Shown here piece by piece: positions 9,874 through 17,723 of a stretch of 64,000 nucleotides of DNA. The stretch covers positions 1-64,000 of the forward strand of contig CAVSZG010000004.1 in assembly GCA_963732405.1 (NCBI GenBank), in the 5' to 3' direction. Origin of the DNA: JAUIAI01 sp963732405 (GTDB lineage Bacteria; Pseudomonadota; Gammaproteobacteria; Burkholderiales; Burkholderiaceae_E). How positions within the stretch are numbered: the first letter of the stretch is position 1; the number at the start of each line of letters is the position of its first letter. The notes below the pieces were generated by a model. That model made no database searches. It was not told where the DNA came from and saw nothing but the letters and a program-made list of their open reading frames with translations. The position numbers and the translations under genes are program-made.

Positions 9874-10845
9874 ATGCGGGAGGGCGGGTTGACGGCAGAC
9901 CTGGCGCCTCCGCCCCTGCCGCCATCGATGAGCCGTTGGCTGGACCATCTGCGCACCGAACGCGGCTATAGCGAATCAACGCTGAGCAGTTACCGGCAGG
10001 CCCTGCTCAGCCTGACCGGTCTGGCCGGCGATGAACTGTCGGGCGAAATCACGCCGGTCGATGTGCGTCGCTGGGTGGCGCGGCTGGCTCATCAGGGACT
10101 GGCGCCGCGCAGCATCGCTCATCGCCTGTCGGTCTGGCGCGGCTGGTTCGAGTCGCACCTGGGGTCGGGACGCGCTAATCCGGTGCGTGGGGTGCGCGGG
10201 CCGCGGGCCGGCAAGCGACTGCCCAAGGCGCTCAGCCCGGACCAGGCGATGCATCTGGCTGACTACCGACCCGGTGAACAATTCGCCATGCAGCGCGACA
10301 AGGCCATTGTCGAATTGCTTTATTCATCCGGACTACGCCTGGCCGAACTCTGTGGCCTGGATGCCGGCCATTGGGCCGACGGTGAACGACCTAGCGAAGC
10401 CTGGCTGGACATGGCCGAGGCGCAAGTCACTGTTTTGGGTAAGGGGCGCAAAATGCGCACCGTCCCGGTGGGCCGTGCCGCGATGACCGCGCTGGCGCAA
10501 TGGCTGGCCGTACGCGAACAATGGCTGGCCGAGCACCCGGCGGCCGATCGCCGGCCGCTGTTCCTGAGCGGGCGCGGCAGCCGGCTGTCGCATCGCAGTG
10601 TGCAGTTACGCTTGAAGCAACTGGCGATCCAGCAGGGCATCCCGGCCAATGTGCATCCGCATGTGTTGCGCCATTCGTTTGCCAGTCATTTGTTGCAGTC
10701 CAGCGGCGATCTGCGCGCGGTTCAGGAATTGCTCGGTCACGCCAGTATTTCGACCACCCAGGTCTATACGGCACTGGATTTCCAGCATCTGGCCCAGGTC
10801 TATGATGCGGCTCATCCCAGGGCGCGGCGCAGACGCTCGGAATAA
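9874..10845 (+). CDS. xerC: Tyrosine recombinase XerC
   Basis: A site-specific recombinase of about 323 residues that, with XerD, resolves chromosome dimers at dif near division. An N-terminal SAM-like core-binding domain (WLDHLRTERGYSESTLSSY) precedes the catalytic domain. The catalytic set is visible: Arg in SGLRLAEL, Lys in GKGRKMRTVPV, His-x-x-Arg in HVLRHSFASHLL, His in LGHASISTTQVY and the Tyr nucleophile in VYTALDFQHL. Several in-frame ATG codons exist; 9874 avoids a long overlap with DUF484, but 9823, overlapping its end, is possible. Confidence 0.92.
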   Translation: MREGGLTADLAPPPLPPSMSRWLDHLRTERGYSESTLSSYRQALLSLTGLAGDELSGEITPVDVRRWVARLAHQGLAPRSIAHRLSVWRGWFESHLGSGRANPVRGVRGPRAGKRLPKALSPDQAMHLADYRPGEQFAMQRDKAIVELLYSSGLRLAELCGLDAGHWADGERPSEAWLDMAEAQVTVLGKGRKMRTVPVGRAAMTALAQWLAVREQWLAEHPAADRRPLFLSGRGSRLSHRSVQLRLKQLAIQQGIPANVHPHVLRHSFASHLLQSSGDLRAVQELLGHASISTTQVYTALDFQHLAQVYDAAHPRARRRRSE

Positions 10846-10943
10846 GCAAAAAACACGGGTTTTCGCAATGACCATCCAGCCGATGGAGTTTTGGCGGGGG
10901 CCCCGGTACAATCCGCCCCTTTCCAGATGAACCCATCGCTGTC

Positions 10944-11972
10944 ATGACGAATCAGTCTGCCGATCCCAAGACCGCTGCAAAGCCCGCCGGCAAGCCCGCA
11001 TCCAGTCATGTGCCGGTCACAATACTCACCGGATTCCTGGGCAGCGGCAAAACCACCTTGCTCAAGCGCGTGCTCACCGAAAACCATGGCATGCGGATTG
11101 CCGTCATCGAAAATGAGTTCGGTGCCGAGGGGGTGGACAATGAATTGCTCACCCAGAGTGCCGATGAGCAGATCATCGAAATGAACAACGGCTGCATCTG
11201 CTGCACGGTGCGCGGCGATCTGGTGCGCATCCTGGGCGATCTGCGGCGCAAGCGCGAAACCGGCGCGCTCGATTTCGAGCGCGTGGTCATCGAAACCACC
11301 GGCATGGCCGACCCGGCACCGGTGGCACAGACCTTCTTCATCGATGACGATATCGCGGAGTATTTCCTGCTCGATGCGGTGCTCACCGTGGTCGATGCCA
11401 AACATGGCGACCAGCAACTGAACCAGCATCGTGAGGCTCAGGAGCAGGTCGCCTTTGCCGACCGGCTGCTCATGAGCAAGGTCGATCTGGTCACGGAGGA
11501 TGAGCAGAAAGCCTTGCGCGCGCGTCTGGTCAGGCTCAATCCGCGCGCGCCGGTGCGTACCGTGAATTTTGGTGACGTGGACATCAAGGATGTGTTTGAT
11601 ATCCGCGGCTTCAATCTGAATGCCATTCTCGAAATCGATCCGTCCTTTCTGGAGGACGACGAGCATGAGCATAGCGAGGCGATCAGTTCCTTCGTGTTTC
11701 GCGCGAAGAAGCCCTTCGATCCCGGCAAGCTGGAAGACTTCCTGTCAGGCCTGATTCAGGTCTACGGCGAAGACATGCTGCGCTACAAGGGTGTGCTCTA
11801 CATGAAGGGCTCGGATCGCCAGACCGTGTTTCAAGGTGTCCACATGATGATGGGCGCGGACATTGGTCGGAAATGGCGGGCCGACGAAAAGAAGTCGAGC
11901 AAGATGGTCTTCATCGGTCGAAATCTGCCGAAAGAGACTTTTATCAAGGGTTTGGAGCAATGCCTGGCTTAG
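10944..11972 (+). CDS. CobW/G3E-family GTPase (putative metal chaperone)
   Basis: A 342-residue cytosolic P-loop GTPase. The Walker A motif is GFLGSGKTTLLKR (about residue 30). It is followed by ENEFG, the metal-binding CxCC motif as GCICCTVRGDL, ETTGMADP and the SKVDL base-recognition loop. The C-terminal CobW_C domain includes the acidic/His segment DDEHEHSE. Members deliver zinc or cobalt to client proteins. Here it is immediately upstream of dksA; pairing of CobW-type GTPases with zinc-free DksA variants is known, so a link to zinc supply is plausible but unproven. No Zur-box-like sequence was found upstream; a TACAAT at 10907-10912 may be its -10. Confidence 0.88.
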   Translation: MTNQSADPKTAAKPAGKPASSHVPVTILTGFLGSGKTTLLKRVLTENHGMRIAVIENEFGAEGVDNELLTQSADEQIIEMNNGCICCTVRGDLVRILGDLRRKRETGALDFERVVIETTGMADPAPVAQTFFIDDDIAEYFLLDAVLTVVDAKHGDQQLNQHREAQEQVAFADRLLMSKVDLVTEDEQKALRARLVRLNPRAPVRTVNFGDVDIKDVFDIRGFNLNAILEIDPSFLEDDEHEHSEAISSFVFRAKKPFDPGKLEDFLSGLIQVYGEDMLRYKGVLYMKGSDRQTVFQGVHMMMGADIGRKWRADEKKSSKMVFIGRNLPKETFIKGLEQCLA

Positions 11973-12005
11973 GCTGGGTGGCCGCATCAGAGGAGCCTGG
12001 GAATC

Positions 12006-12431
12006 ATGGCAGTCAAGGAAGTCAAGGTACTGACTGAAAAAGACGTACTGAAAATGCCTGAATCGGCTTACATGAATGACGCCCAGCTGGCGTTCTTTCG
12101 TGAGAAGCTGCGTCAGATGGAGCGGGATATCCTGTCCAATGCCGGCGAGACCACCGAGCATCTGCGCGAAACCGTGATCGTTCCCGATCCGGCCGATCGC
12201 GCCACGATCGAAGAGGAGCACGCTCTCGAATTGCGCACCCGCGACCGCGAACGCAAGTTGCTCAAGAAGGTCCAGCAGAGCCTGCAGCGCATCGACGAGG
12301 GTGAATACGGCTATTGCGAAGAAACCGGCGAACCCATCGGCGTGGCGCGGCTGATTGCCCGGCCCACGGCCACGCTGTCGCTCGAGGCGCAGCAGCGCCG
12401 GGAATTGCGCCAGAAGATGTTCGGCGACTGA
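12006..12431 (+). CDS. dksA: DksA-type RNA polymerase-binding transcription factor with incomplete zinc finger
   Basis: A 141-residue protein that binds the RNA polymerase secondary channel and, with ppGpp, adjusts rRNA and amino-acid promoters. The coiled-coil tip residues are present in VPDPADRATIEE. The zinc finger is strongly altered. Cys104 remains (GYCEETGEP), but the second position is Thr and the last pair reads TLSLEAQ, so three of four canonical cysteines are gone. Such Cys-poor forms are usual in several proteobacterial groups, so it should be functional without zinc. It follows cobW by 33 bases, preceded by GAGGAG. Confidence 0.93.
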   Translation: MAVKEVKVLTEKDVLKMPESAYMNDAQLAFFREKLRQMERDILSNAGETTEHLRETVIVPDPADRATIEEEHALELRTRDRERKLLKKVQQSLQRIDEGEYGYCEETGEPIGVARLIARPTATLSLEAQQRRELRQKMFGD

Positions 12432-12621
12432 CACCACCCACGGCAGGCGCCCGACACCGGCGCCGTCCGTCGGCTCTCACCAACCGTTGGTATCGCCGCT
12501 CACGATGCGGCTCGTGGCGAGCGGATACATGGCTTGTCACGGCAGACTCACGGTCCCGGCGCGAACGCGTTTGATCCGCTGTGCATGCTATTCTGGGTCG
12601 ATCAAACCGCATCGATCCGGC

Positions 12622-14541
12622 ATGGTCTTCTCTCTATTTCGCAAGCTGACAAAAAGCCCGGCGCGTCGTCTGCAGGAAGCAGACCCGGCGCTCGTGACGC
12701 CGTCCACGCTGATCGGTGGCGATGGTGATGATCGTTCGGCCAAGGATGTCGCCGCGCGGGAAGCCGCGCGCCGCACCGCGCAGAAGATCGACGAGATCGA
12801 AAACGAGATCATTGCCGATGCCCTGACCACCATCGGTCGGTATCGCGATACGGAGCCCGATCTCATGGACAGCACGACGGGCAGTCTGGAGCTGCCGGTC
12901 TTTGCTGAAACCGATCATGCGCTGCCCTCGGTGCTGAATCCGACCGTCGATTCCACCGCCACCCATGCATCACCGCGCAGCGGTAGCGCGCCCGCCCCCG
13001 AAGCGACCGAAGGCCTGGTCGCGAGGGCCGGATCGGCGGCGGTCGATGCCACCGATTTTTCGGCCATCAGACTCGATACCCTGGCACTGGATGGCGGCGA
13101 GTTGCCCCGCGCATCGGCGCCCCCCGCGATGTCGCCGGCTGCGAGTGCGGCCAGCCAGATCGGCAGCAGTGCATTCAGCGCCAATGAGCGCGACCTGCCA
13201 TTCGACGGATTCGAAACCGGCGGCTCGGCGGCGGTGCGCCTGGCCGAAGAGGCCGAGCGCCTGGAGCGAGAGGCTGCGGGCAATGCCCAGCAGGCCGTCT
13301 CCTTCGATGAAGATTTCCTGTCCTTCGACGATCTGCCTGCGGCCGACGCGCCCATGGCGCCCGCCTCTGCGGTCGGCGTCATCGCGCCTCGCGGTTCGCC
13401 CAGCGGATCCGGTGCCGTGGTCATGCCCGCGTCGGGCGTCACCATCGCCGCTCGCACCCGCAGTGCAGCCGACGATGATCTGGCGATCGACATCATCGAT
13501 GGTTCGCTGCCGGGACAACTCGAGGAAGCGGCCATTCTGTTTTCCAATGGCCAGCATGAACCCACGGTCGATGCGCTGAAGATCGCCGTCGAAGACGACA
13601 GCCTGAGCGGCGCGCATCGCACCCTGGCCTGGCAGATGCTGTTCGATCTGTTCCGCGTCATGGGCGAGCGTGATTCCTTCGAGTCGCTGGCCATCCGCTA
13701 TGCGAGCATCACCGAATCCTCGCCACCGCCCTGGTCCGACGAGCTGCGTTATCCCGAGCGGCGCGATCCGAACCGGCGCCGTGCCAGTCCGTCGCATGTC
13801 ATCGCGGCCGGCATGCTCGATGTCGGCTTCAGGAAATACGTCGAGCAGTTGCTGCGCGCGGCCAGCCACAAGCGCGAATGTTCGCTCGATTTCTCCGAGC
13901 TGAGCGGCATTGACGCTGATGCGGCGCGCGAGATCGAGCGGCTGGTCATCGGCTTTCGCGACATGTCGCATCCGATCTCGTTCATCGGCCTGGAGCAGCT
14001 TTACACGGCGGCCACCGCGCATATCGAATCGGGTCGCCGCGATCCTGATGAATTATTCTGGCAGCTCGCGCTGACCACGCTGCGGCTGATGGGCGAGCAG
14101 GTCCGCTTTGACGACCTGAGCATCGAATACTGTGTCACCTACGAGGTCTCGCCGCCGCCCTGGCAGCCGATGCCCTCGTTTTTCCAGCGTGCCGATGTCT
14201 CCATCATGCAGGAGCCGGCTCCCGAGGCCGATGAGGCGGGCAAACCCGATATCACCCTGCCACCCGACCTGGTGGTGTTCAGCGGTGATCTCACCGGCAA
14301 GATCCAGGCCGAGATCAAATCGCTGCGGGTGGTTGCCGAAACCAACGAGGTCGTGCGCATCGACTGCAAGCGGCTGCGCCGGGTCGATTTCGTGGCCGCG
14401 GGCGAGCTGCTCAATGAGCTGGTCAAGCTGCGCAGCGCCGGGCGTGTTGTGCAATTCCTGCAGCCCAACTTCCTGGTCTATGCGCTGATGCTCGTCATGG
14501 GCATCCACGAGATGTCGCAGATCCGTCGGCGTAAACTGTAG
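12622..14541 (+). CDS. Large protein with duplicated C-terminal STAS-like module
   Basis: The start is the ATG opening MVFSLFRKLTKSPARRL; codons further upstream overlap the end of dksA. The 639-residue product has no signal peptide. Residues 1 to about 290 are low-complexity (Ala/Ser/Asp/Glu-rich), probably disordered. The C-terminal half contains the same unit twice, about 143 residues apart. Each unit is a helical stretch ending in SPPPW (LFRVMGERDSFESLAIRYAS... and LRLMGEQVRFDDLSIEYCV...) followed by a STAS-like alpha/beta segment (SLDFSELSGIDADAAREIERL and VRIDCKRLRRVDFVAAGELL). STAS domains usually act in anti-anti-sigma or signalling switches, but no role is known for this protein. Its place between dksA and hslV suggests a conserved core gene. 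Confidence 0.7.
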   Translation: MVFSLFRKLTKSPARRLQEADPALVTPSTLIGGDGDDRSAKDVAAREAARRTAQKIDEIENEIIADALTTIGRYRDTEPDLMDSTTGSLELPVFAETDHALPSVLNPTVDSTATHASPRSGSAPAPEATEGLVARAGSAAVDATDFSAIRLDTLALDGGELPRASAPPAMSPAASAASQIGSSAFSANERDLPFDGFETGGSAAVRLAEEAERLEREAAGNAQQAVSFDEDFLSFDDLPAADAPMAPASAVGVIAPRGSPSGSGAVVMPASGVTIAARTRSAADDDLAIDIIDGSLPGQLEEAAILFSNGQHEPTVDALKIAVEDDSLSGAHRTLAWQMLFDLFRVMGERDSFESLAIRYASITESSPPPWSDELRYPERRDPNRRRASPSHVIAAGMLDVGFRKYVEQLLRAASHKRECSLDFSELSGIDADAAREIERLVIGFRDMSHPISFIGLEQLYTAATAHIESGRRDPDELFWQLALTTLRLMGEQVRFDDLSIEYCVTYEVSPPPWQPMPSFFQRADVSIMQEPAPEADEAGKPDITLPPDLVVFSGDLTGKIQAEIKSLRVVAETNEVVRIDCKRLRRVDFVAAGELLNELVKLRSAGRVVQFLQPNFLVYALMLVMGIHEMSQIRRRKL

Positions 14542-14588
14542 CGCTTCGCGCTCTACAGGCGGCGCCGCGCAGGTGCCGGACATCACCC

Positions 14589-15125
14589 ATGGAACAGTTT
14601 CACGGCACGACCATCATCTCGGTGCGTCGGGGCAATCAGGTGGCGCTGGGCGGCGACGGCCAGGTCACGATGGGCAACATCATCATCAAGGGCACCGCGC
14701 GCAAGATCCGGCGTCTGCATCACAACAAGGTCATTGCCGGCTTCGCGGGCGGCACGGCCGACGCTTTCACCCTGTTCGAACATTTTGAGGCCAAGCTCGA
14801 GAAGCACTCGGGGCAGATGCTGCGCGCCGCCGTCGAACTGGCCAAGGACTGGCGCACCGACCGCACCCTGCGCCGCCTGGAGGCCATGCTGGCCGTGGCC
14901 GATGCCGAGCATTCGATCACCATCACCGGCAATGGTGATGTGCTCGAACCCGAGCACGGCCTGATCGCCATCGGCTCGGGCGGGCCTTATGCCCAATCGG
15001 CCGCGCTGGCGCTGCTTGAAAATACCGACCTGAGCCCCGAAATCATCGTCAGGAAGTCGCTCGCGATCGCGGGTGAGTTGTGCATCTACACCAACCAGAA
15101 TCATCTGGTCGAGGTTCTCCCGTGA
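14589..15125 (+). CDS. hslV: HslV, proteolytic subunit of the HslVU ATP-dependent protease
   Basis: A 178-residue threonine peptidase related to the proteasome beta subunit. After MEQFHG comes the catalytic Thr, exposed by removal of the propeptide. GGDGQVTMGN, KVIAGFAGGTADAFTLFE and the IAIGSGGPYAQSAALALL block are family signatures. A short hairpin (CTGTAG...CTACAG, about 14536-14558) lies between the previous stop and this start. The stop overlaps the hslU start. Confidence 0.97.
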   Translation: MEQFHGTTIISVRRGNQVALGGDGQVTMGNIIIKGTARKIRRLHHNKVIAGFAGGTADAFTLFEHFEAKLEKHSGQMLRAAVELAKDWRTDRTLRRLEAMLAVADAEHSITITGNGDVLEPEHGLIAIGSGGPYAQSAALALLENTDLSPEIIVRKSLAIAGELCIYTNQNHLVEVLP

Positions 15126-16483
15126 GCATGATGACACCGCCCGAGATCGTCTCGGAACTGGACAAACACATCGTCGGTCAGCAGGACGCGAAGCGGGCGG
15201 TGGCGATCGCGCTGCGCAATCGCTGGCGGCGGCAACAGGTGGCCGAACCGCTGCGCTCCGAAATCACCCCGAAAAACATCCTCATGATCGGCCCGACCGG
15301 CGTGGGCAAGACCGAAATCGCGCGCCGCCTGGCCAGGCTGGCCAATGCACCCTTCATCAAGGTCGAGGCCACCAAGTTCACCGAGGTCGGCTATGTGGGG
15401 CGCGATGTCGATTCGATCATCCGCGATCTGGCCGAGGTAGCGATCAATCAGGTGCGTGATCAGGAAAAGGACAAGGTGCGACAGCGCGCGCTCGATGCGG
15501 CCGAAGACCGTGTGCTCGATGCGCTGCTGCCCGGGCGCCGCAAGGATGAATCCGCCGAAGGCGGGTTCGGTTTTAATGCGCCGGTTCCCGCCACGACGGG
15601 CGGCGCTGAATCCTCCACCCGCCAGTTGCTGCGCAAGCGCCTGCGCGAGGGTGAACTCGATGACAAGGAAATCGAGATCGAGGTTGCCCAGCGCATGCCC
15701 TCCATGGACATCATGGGTCCGGCCGGCATGGAGGAAATGACCTCGCAGTTGCAGAATCTGTTCGCCAACATGCCGGGACGCAAGCGCAGCCAGCGCTTGA
15801 AAATCAGCGAGGCGCTCAAACTGATGGCCGATGAAGAGGCCGGCAAGCTGGTCAATGAAGACGAGGCCAAGCGCGCGGCGATTCACGCCATCGAGCAGAA
15901 CGGCATCGTATTCATCGACGAGATCGACAAGGTGGCCACCCGGGGCAACACCCAGGGCGCCGACGTGTCGCGACAGGGCGTGCAGCGCGATCTGCTGCCC
16001 CTCATCGAGGGCACTGCGGTCACCACCAAATACGGCACGGTGCGCACCGACCATATCCTGTTCATCGCCTCGGGCGCGTTTCATCTGTCCAAGCCCTCGG
16101 ACCTGGTGCCCGAGCTGCAGGGTCGCTTACCCATCCGGGTCGAACTGGGCTCGCTCACGGTCGACGATTTCGTGCGCATCCTCTCCGACACCGATGCGAG
16201 CCTCACCCGCCAGTACAGCGCGCTGATGCTCACCGAAGGCGTCACGCTCGATTTCACCCCCGAGGGTGTGCGCCGGCTCGCCGAGATCGCCCATGCGGTC
16301 AATGAGCAGGTCGAGAACATCGGTGCGCGGCGGCTGCATACCGTCATGGAGCGGCTGCTCGAGACCCTGTCCTTCGAGGCGGGCAACCGCGGCGAGCGCC
16401 GCGTGAGCATCACGGTCGACTACGTCAACGAGCGTCTGGCCGGCATCGCGGCCGACCAAGACCTCTCGCAGTTCGTGCTCTAG
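15122..16483 (+). CDS. hslU: HslU, AAA+ unfoldase of the HslVU protease
   Basis: A 453-residue ATPase that unfolds and feeds substrates to HslV. Walker A is GPTGVGKTEIARRL, Walker B is IVFIDEIDK, and the pore loop region GYVGRD is present. The C-terminal end DLSQFVL is the tail that docks into HslV. I chose the GTG at 15122, which overlaps the hslV stop as GTGA and has GAGG seven bases upstream. The ATG codons at 15128 and 15131 are possible alternatives. Tight coupling matches the conserved operon. Confidence 0.97.
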   Translation: MSMMTPPEIVSELDKHIVGQQDAKRAVAIALRNRWRRQQVAEPLRSEITPKNILMIGPTGVGKTEIARRLARLANAPFIKVEATKFTEVGYVGRDVDSIIRDLAEVAINQVRDQEKDKVRQRALDAAEDRVLDALLPGRRKDESAEGGFGFNAPVPATTGGAESSTRQLLRKRLREGELDDKEIEIEVAQRMPSMDIMGPAGMEEMTSQLQNLFANMPGRKRSQRLKISEALKLMADEEAGKLVNEDEAKRAAIHAIEQNGIVFIDEIDKVATRGNTQGADVSRQGVQRDLLPLIEGTAVTTKYGTVRTDHILFIASGAFHLSKPSDLVPELQGRLPIRVELGSLTVDDFVRILSDTDASLTRQYSALMLTEGVTLDFTPEGVRRLAEIAHAVNEQVENIGARRLHTVMERLLETLSFEAGNRGERRVSITVDYVNERLAGIAADQDLSQFVL

Positions 16484-16575
16484 GCCGGCGCCGTCTGGCG
16501 CGGCCCCTGGGCCATTCACCCCGCCCGGCCCGCCCGGGCCATCAGGGCATTGAGTCGGCTGCCGATAGCCGGGAA

Positions 16576-17673
16576 GTGAAACCCCGTCCTGTCCCTGTTG
16601 CGTCGCGCGCGGGCCGGGCCTGGCCCAACCTGGCCAGGCCGGCCGCGCTTGTCCTGCTGCTGCTTGCGGTGACTGCCGATGATCTGGCGGCGCGTGGCCG
16701 CTCGATCAGCGACCCCGACGTGCTGGAATCGATCAGCCAGCGGCTAGAAGAGGCACTGAGCAAGAGTGCCACCTCGGCCAGTACCGCGCGGGCCAACCGG
16801 CGGGGCGATCTGCGCATTACCCGGACAACGCCACCCCCGCCGCCCCCGCCACCGCCCCCACCCCCCCCGGTGCCGCCACCGCCGCCGCCACCACCCCCAC
16901 CTGCGCCGCCGCTCGACCGGGTCATCGACCAGGCCATCGAGCGAGCCCATCAGGCCGCCCTGCGGGCCGAACTGAGCGTCCCCCTGGTGCCGCGCTGGTC
17001 CTACGAGGGCCAGACCGGACCGGCCCACTGGGCCGAACTGCGCAGCGATTTTGAGACCTGCGCTCGAGGCACCCGCCAGTCGCCGGTCGATCTGAGCGCA
17101 TCGCTCCCGGTCAGTACCCTGGCCCTGGACGTGCGCTACCGGCCCAGCCGGTTCGAGGTGCTCGATGACGGGCGCAGCCTGGTCGCCAACATCAGTGGCG
17201 CCAATCGGCTGTTGCTGGGGGCCGCCAGCTACCGGCTCACGACGCTGCGTCTGCACCGGCCCGGTGAACATGGCCTGGCCGGCCTCAGGCCGGACCTGAG
17301 CGCCCACCTGATCCATGAGGGCAATGACGGCCGGATGGTGATCGTGGCGGTCAGCTTCGTGCGGCGGGACGCCGGCAATCTCGGGTTGCAGTCGGTGCTG
17401 GATGCGCTACCGCTCGAACCCGGCGGCCGCGTGAGCGCCGATGCCAGGATCGACCCGGCGCAGTTGCTGCCGCCGCCGGGTTTCCAGGGCCGTTATGAGT
17501 ACGAGGGGTCTTTGTCCACGCCCCCATGCACCGAGGGGGTTCGCTGGCTGGTGATGAGTTCGCCGCTGGCCGTGAGCCAGGCCCAGATCGATACCTTGAA
17601 GGCGATGTTTCCCGAGAATGCGCGCCCGGCCCAGCCGCTCAATGGCCGGCGCATCAAGCAGGCGCCGGACTGA
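16576..17673 (+). CDS. Secreted alpha-carbonic-anhydrase-like protein lacking a zinc ligand
   Basis: A 365-residue protein, starting at GTG, with a signal-like hydrophobic segment (ALVLLLLAVTADDLAA). A poly-proline linker of about 28 residues (near 85-112) and a C-terminal alpha-type carbonic anhydrase domain (about residues 138-365) follow. The fold signatures are clear: TRQSPVDLS, the Cys pair, GEH, SLSTPPCTEGV and QPLNGR. The zinc site is not normal. The usual HFH reads RLH, so the first His ligand is Arg225, while His227 and His244 remain. The conserved Glu two residues before the third His is Ser242, and the Thr199 equivalent is Ser. This resembles the acatalytic CA-related proteins. Catalysis is therefore doubtful, and a binding or structural role in the envelope is possible. 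Confidence 0.82.
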   Translation: MKPRPVPVASRAGRAWPNLARPAALVLLLLAVTADDLAARGRSISDPDVLESISQRLEEALSKSATSASTARANRRGDLRITRTTPPPPPPPPPPPPPVPPPPPPPPPPAPPLDRVIDQAIERAHQAALRAELSVPLVPRWSYEGQTGPAHWAELRSDFETCARGTRQSPVDLSASLPVSTLALDVRYRPSRFEVLDDGRSLVANISGANRLLLGAASYRLTTLRLHRPGEHGLAGLRPDLSAHLIHEGNDGRMVIVAVSFVRRDAGNLGLQSVLDALPLEPGGRVSADARIDPAQLLPPPGFQGRYEYEGSLSTPPCTEGVRWLVMSSPLAVSQAQIDTLKAMFPENARPAQPLNGRRIKQAPD

Positions 17674-17688
17674 TCGGGAAATAACGCA

Positions 17689-17723
17689 GAGCCGCCGGAA
17701 ACAGCAGAAGAGCCGGGCGGCTC
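17689..17723. terminator. Hairpin between convergent genes
   Basis: A perfect 8-base inverted repeat (GAGCCGCC / GGCGGCTC) with a 19-base loop lies between the stop of the carbonic-anhydrase-like gene and the stop of the convergent glycosyltransferase gene, overlapping the latter. There is no T-run, so it is not a classical intrinsic terminator; its location between converging genes is the main support. Confidence 0.35.

Noticed and set aside
16830..16920. CRISPR-like or tandem-repeat array in the C-rich stretch
   Set aside because: The repetition is simple proline codon usage inside a coding sequence, without spacers.
16542..16937. Glycine-rich minus-strand frame at the poly-proline region
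   Set aside because: It is the complement of the repeated proline codons of the carbonic-anhydrase-like gene.
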